Source: Ophiosphaerella korrae (lineage: Eukaryota > Ascomycota > Dothideomycetes > Pleosporales > Phaeosphaeriaceae). From it: DNA of 11,383 bases. The stretch is taken from contig JALNQF010000905.1 in the NCBI GenBank assembly GCA_028456385.1, forward strand, positions 1-11,383, read 5' to 3'. The position numbers were made by a program, and so were the translations under genes. The notes beneath the pieces are model-generated. The model was not told the origin of the DNA, ran no database searches, and was given only the letters and a program-made list of their open reading frames with translations. This document shows, one piece after another, positions 7,990 through 11,383 of the stretch (position 1 is the stretch's first letter; every line of letters starts with the position of its first letter).

Positions 7990-8660
7990 TAGGCTATAGA
8001 ATTATTATACTTCTCTTAGGTTCTTAGGTGTTAGCTATTTATTAATTAACTTAATCTTCTCTAGATTAATCTTAATCTTTCTTAGTTCTATAATAAATCC
8101 TAGGAAATCTATTTCCTTTATATAGAATTTATATTTTCTTATCTTAAGAAATAATTTATTTTTTACTAGTTTTTCTAGTACTTTGTATACGTATTGTATA
8201 TATCCTTCCTCTATTTCTAAAAATATAAAGATATTGTCTAGGTATATAAATATAAATATATCTAAGTACTTTCTTAGAACTATATTAATTCTTTCTTAGA
8301 ACGTAGCTAGTGCGTTTATTAATCTAAATAGTATAACTAAATATTTATATAGTCTCTATTATATTCTAAACGCTATTTTCTATTTATTACTTTCTTTAAT
8401 TCTAATCTAATAATAGGCATTCTAGATATCTAGTTTTATAAAGATTTTTACTTTCCTTAGTCTAGCTTATATCTTATCTATTTGTAGTAAAGAGTATTAG
8501 TTTTTATTTATAACTATGTTAGTTTTTCTAAAGTCTACGTAAAGCTTTTTATTACTTATTCTTTTTTTATCTATAAATATAAGTCTATATACTACTAAGG
8601 ATTTAGATTCTTATATCTATTTTTTCTTAATTACGTTTTTAATAAATACTTATTTAATCT
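7990..8660 (-). pseudogene. Reverse transcriptase domain of element B
   Basis: Reverse transcriptase copies the element's RNA into cDNA. It begins with a stretch reading YRLIFIDKK followed by KLYVDFRKTN, matching the family's FVxKKDGxxRLCVDYRxLN. The segment IFIKLDI that follows carries the first catalytic Asp (8430-8428). The active-site box at 8244-8233 reads YLDN, where the family has YLDD, within VLRKYLDIFIFIYLDNIFIF. Next come EIDFLGFII (FLGFxI box) and TPKNLREV with NFYKKLI, the typical connection to RNase H. Order, spacing and sequence are clear; the changed second Asp and the numerous stops make it inactive. Confidence 0.93.
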
Positions 8661-8889
8661 TAGATTTTTCTTTTATCTTTCTATAGACTAAGCTCTATCT
8701 AACGTTTTTTCTTTTTTCTATTTTTATTACTAAGTCTTATAGCTAATATTCTAGAAGGTAGTCTTCTAGTATTATAAGCTATAGTTCTTATTTTTTATAT
8801 TCTTTTAGGAATTTTCCTTTGTAGGTACTTATATTAGCTCTTAGTTTTTCTATTTAGTAGTAACTAATTTTTCCTATTCTCTAATTAAT

Positions 8890-9175
8890 ATATAGGTTTA
8901 TTATCTATAACTATAGTATTCCTAGTATAATTTCTTATTTGTTATTAATTATTATTATATTTATAACTATATTATTAATCTTTATCTCTTCTAATTCTAG
9001 TGTAGAAAGAACTATCTTAAACCTAATAGGTTCCTAGAATAGTTTTCCTTTAATTATACTTAGTTGTTAAAGGTATTTTTTTATTATATAACGTATTCTT
9101 TAATTTTCTATAAACTTCTTTAATATAAAGTTTCTTGTAGCTCTACTATTAATTATTAATTGTACTCTCTTTCCT
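8890..9175 (-). pseudogene. Aspartic protease domain of element B
   Basis: This domain cleaves the polyprotein. The active-site segment at 9150-9124 reads NSRATRNFI, matching the retroviral-type DSGATxNFI flap-side motif, with the catalytic Asp as Asn and both Gly residues as Arg. Downstream, INNIVINIII is followed by EIILGILWL, which matches the conserved D-x-ILG-x-x-WL segment at the end of gypsy proteases. The domain lies between the Gag knuckles, about 400 codons upstream, and the reverse transcriptase. The linker in between has no domain I recognise. Confidence 0.85.
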
Positions 9176-10347
9176 TAGTATATACCTTCTTTTGTAATAT
9201 ATAGGCCTCCTACGCCTTTTAACTATTTTTATTTAGGTATCTTTATAAATTATCTATTTTTTTAGAGCTATAGCCCTACTTTAAGTTTATATTCTTTGTA
9301 TTTTAGATATTTATTGTATATATATTTATACTATAGTCTTCTTTAGATATATTTCTTAGATAGTTTTAGGCTAGGTCTTACTACTAAATATCTATCTTCT
9401 AGGATTATTTCTTATCCTTAGATATCTTCTACTAGAATTACTCTTGTATAATTATAGCCTTTTCTTCTTATAGGCTATACGTTATTATTTGTCTTAGGGT
9501 TTCTATATATAGTATAATTCTTATCTAGGTATAATATCTATAATACTTTAAAGTGTACTAGATGTTCTAGATCTATTATCTTATTATCTCCTTTCTAGTA
9601 CTTGTCCTTTTTAAGTATCTCTACTATTAGGATATAGTATACTACTAGTACTTTTAGTATATAAGCTTTATTAATCTATCTTATCTTTCTTATAAAGTAT
9701 TACTACTCTCTTTATATAAGTATTTTTCTTACTATAACTATATACTATTTTATCTATTCTTAAAATAGTATAAACTTTATTTCTTTAGGATTACGTTCTT
9801 TCTAGTCTTTATACGCTTCTTCTATACTTATAACTATTAAGTATATCTAAATAAACTTCTATTTTTTATTTTATTCCTCTATATCTATTATTATATAGCT
9901 ATTATAGCTATATACGTTTAGCTAGGTATACTTTATACTTCTTATACTAACTTATTTCTTACTTTCTTATAGTCTTTTAGAAGAAGCTATAGTAGTCTCT
10001 TTATCTAGTACTAGTTCTTTAGCCTAGATTAATAGTACTAAGGGCTCTTTCCTTTTTAAGTCTTCTATTAGTAAGTCTATTATATATACTATCTCTTTTA
10101 GCTATACTTTTATTCTTTCTTTTATTACTACTACTCTATTTTTTTATTATAGGAAGTATCTTACTCTCTACTTACTAGAAAGATATATATAGTAGTTATC
10201 TTTGTAATAAAAAGTTTAATAGAGTATTACGTACTATAATTCCTTACTCCTAGCTACCTTTTTTTAAGGTTTAGCTTGTGCTTATAGTGCTTCCTTCTTT
10301 TTCTCTATTATCTTTAACTAAGTTTCCTTTTTTAGGTCTTTACTCTT

Positions 10348-10389
10348 ATAGTCTTTTATAAAGTGTCTTAGTTTCCTATATTTATAGTA
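10348..10389 (-). other. Second zinc knuckle of Gag, cysteines lost
   Basis: The 14 codons read YYKYRKLRHFIKDY. The spacing is again C-x2-C-x4-H-x4-C. All three Cys positions are Tyr but the His is still present (CAC), one of the few retained CA sites. It lies 27 bases after the first knuckle in the same frame. Two adjacent knuckles are common in gypsy Gag proteins. Confidence 0.85.
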
Positions 10390-10416
10390 TACTATATCTT
10401 TCTTCTTTTATAATTA

Positions 10417-10458
10417 GTAATCTTTTACGTAGTAGCTTTTTTTACTATAATTAAAGTA
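10417..10458 (-). other. First zinc knuckle of Gag, cysteines lost
   Basis: The 14 codons read YFNYSKKSYYVKDY. Against the CCHC pattern C-x2-C-x4-H-x4-C, every metal ligand is now Tyr. TGT/TGC to TAT/TAC and CAT/CAC to TAT/TAC are exactly the RIP products of TG and CA, so the original nucleic-acid-binding knuckle can be inferred with confidence. Confidence 0.85.
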
Positions 10459-10479
10459 CGTAAAGTCTTTATTCTTTTT

Positions 10480-11382
10480 CTTTTTCTTATCTTTGTTTGC
10501 GTTAAGGATTATAGGGTCTCTAGTATCCTAGTTTCTTAGTTAGGTACTATACTTATTCTTTTTCTATTCTTAAAGATTATTATTAATTTGTATTACTTAT
10601 TACTTTAGAGCTTCTAATATCCTAGGCTTCTCTATATAGATTATTTTATATTAAATTTTTATATTTAATCTTTGTTTAAATTATAATATTAAGGATACTT
10701 CGTTCTATTCTATATTTTAAGCTAGTTATTTAAACTATAATATATATTCTAGAACGCTCTTACTCTATACGAGCCTCTTAAGTTTCTCTTTAGCTTACTA
10801 AGTAATATCTATATCCCTAAATACTACTCTTATTTATTTAGTAAAGTATTTATAATTTCTAAAAATAGCTCTAGTTTTATCTTTCTATATTATTAGTATA
10901 TATATTAAATAATCTATCTAGTAGGGTTTATACTATCTTATTATATCTTCTTTAAGGTATAGTCTAATATATATTACTTTTTTTTCTTCTATATTAAAGT
11001 GTAGTACTTGTATATCTATTTAGAGTTATACTAAGGCTATAAAAAGTCTTAGTTTCTCTCTTATTTTATTAAACTTCTTAAGAATAAGTATCTTAGGTAG
11101 TTTCTTTATCGCGCTTATCTCTAATTATTAAGTAATTAGTTCTATCTAGTTTTATCCTTTAATAATAGCTTTAATCTAAGCTTTATTCTACTTTAAGTAG
11201 TTTTATAGTTCTTTATTCTACGTCTCTAAAGCGTTAATTACTATTTTTATATCTTCTTTCTTATCTATTAGTTTATTAATACGTTCCTTAATTGTTTCCT
11301 ATATAGTACTATCTAACTTATAACTACTTCTAGGGGCTTTACTAGTTTTAGTTAAACTTTCTACTATTATATTAGCTAGACT
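10480..11382 (-). pseudogene. Gag capsid region of element B
   Basis: Gag forms the virus-like particle around the element's RNA. In the shared frame the sequence matches the retrotransposon Gag core known from fungal and plant gypsy elements. A basic helical stretch leads into a segment reading LRLFIAL, then FNIEEKKVIYIRLYLK, then a YKPY region, FRDIDI and a KLKRLVQSKSVLEYILQFKQLA-like part in which the Gln positions are now stops. This corresponds to the family pattern of an L-x-G/R-x-A-xx-W-F core followed by FGD and a RQ-x-SV-x-EY-xx-F-x-x-L-A tract. The N-terminus is cut by the window edge. It is followed directly by the zinc knuckles. Confidence 0.8.
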
Positions 11383-11383
11383 A

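Larger units (their letters stand above)
5869..11382 (-). pseudogene. Gag-Pol polyprotein relic of element B, one continuous frame
   Basis: A single frame runs from the right window edge to about 5869. The knuckle Cys position (10458), protease active site (9150), RT first Asp (8430), YLDN box (8244), RNase H DAS (7797), integrase Asp codons (6975 and 6777) and chromodomain (6048) are all separated by multiples of three, with no frameshift needed. Gag and Pol therefore seem to have been one fused ORF, as in some fungal chromoviruses, instead of being joined by a frameshift. Premature TAA/TAG codons sit mainly at former Gln and Trp positions, Cys has become Tyr, and Gly has become Arg or Ser. 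The original stop was probably near 5869-5883. The start codon lies beyond the window. Confidence 0.9.
5041..11383 (-). mobile_element. Element B: RIP-mutated Ty3/gypsy chromovirus, nearly complete, 5' end outside window
   Basis: Read on the minus strand, the element shows the full Ty3/gypsy order: Gag, zinc knuckles, protease, reverse transcriptase, RNase H, integrase, chromodomain, then a short purine tract and a probable 3' LTR. The internal part seen here is about 5.5 kb, and the Gag start, primer-binding site and 5' LTR are beyond base 11383. Integrase followed by a chromodomain places it among the chromoviruses, the common fungal gypsy group. All protein landmarks checked share one frame, so decay has been by point mutation only. 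Catalytic and metal-binding residues are changed in several domains and stops are frequent, so it cannot be active by itself. Confidence 0.92.

Noticed and set aside
1..11383. Numerous open stretches in other frames and on opposite strands
   Set aside because: With CA and TG gone, TGA stops vanish and codon composition becomes repetitive, so chance open frames are common. None starts with ATG or carries a recognisable domain.

Overview
This window looks like a heterochromatic, transposon-derived AT-rich block from a filamentous ascomycete (Pezizomycotina). Almost every CpA and TpG has been replaced by TpA on both strands, while CpC, CpT and a good number of CpG sites remain. That is the mark of repeat-induced point mutation (RIP), known from Pezizomycotina. 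ATG and TGA are nearly absent, stop codons (TAA/TAG) occur throughout, and I found no intact gene, tRNA or rRNA. The genus cannot be told from this sequence.

Positions 1 to about 3480, + strand: the 3' part of a Ty3/gypsy-type LTR retrotransposon (element A), cut by the left window edge. Its integrase is recognisable from base 3 to about 650. The same frame can be followed, with decreasing certainty, to about 2395. A second frame (about 2398 to 3475) has at least one convincing membrane segment and matches no family I know.

Positions about 3480 to 5040: a non-coding stretch dominated by a long, roughly 95% identical inverted repeat (3567-3794 and 4601-4829) around an 806-bp centre. The centre holds a purine tract and a TATA-like sequence. 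I recognise no gene here.

Positions 5041 to 11383, - strand: a second, different Ty3/gypsy element (element B), a chromovirus. From right to left it has Gag, two zinc knuckles, protease, reverse transcriptase, RNase H, integrase, a GPY/F-type module and a C-terminal chromodomain, all in one uninterrupted frame, then a probable polypurine tract and 3' LTR. Its Gag start and 5' LTR lie beyond the right edge. A tandemly repeated hairpin sits at the outer end of the probable LTR.

The two elements face each other, 3' end to 3' end. Both are inactivated by point mutation; in element B no insertion or deletion disturbs the frame between the landmarks checked. What could be new is the coding material downstream of the element A integrase, the long inverted repeat, and a marked strand bias in the CpA sites that escaped mutation.
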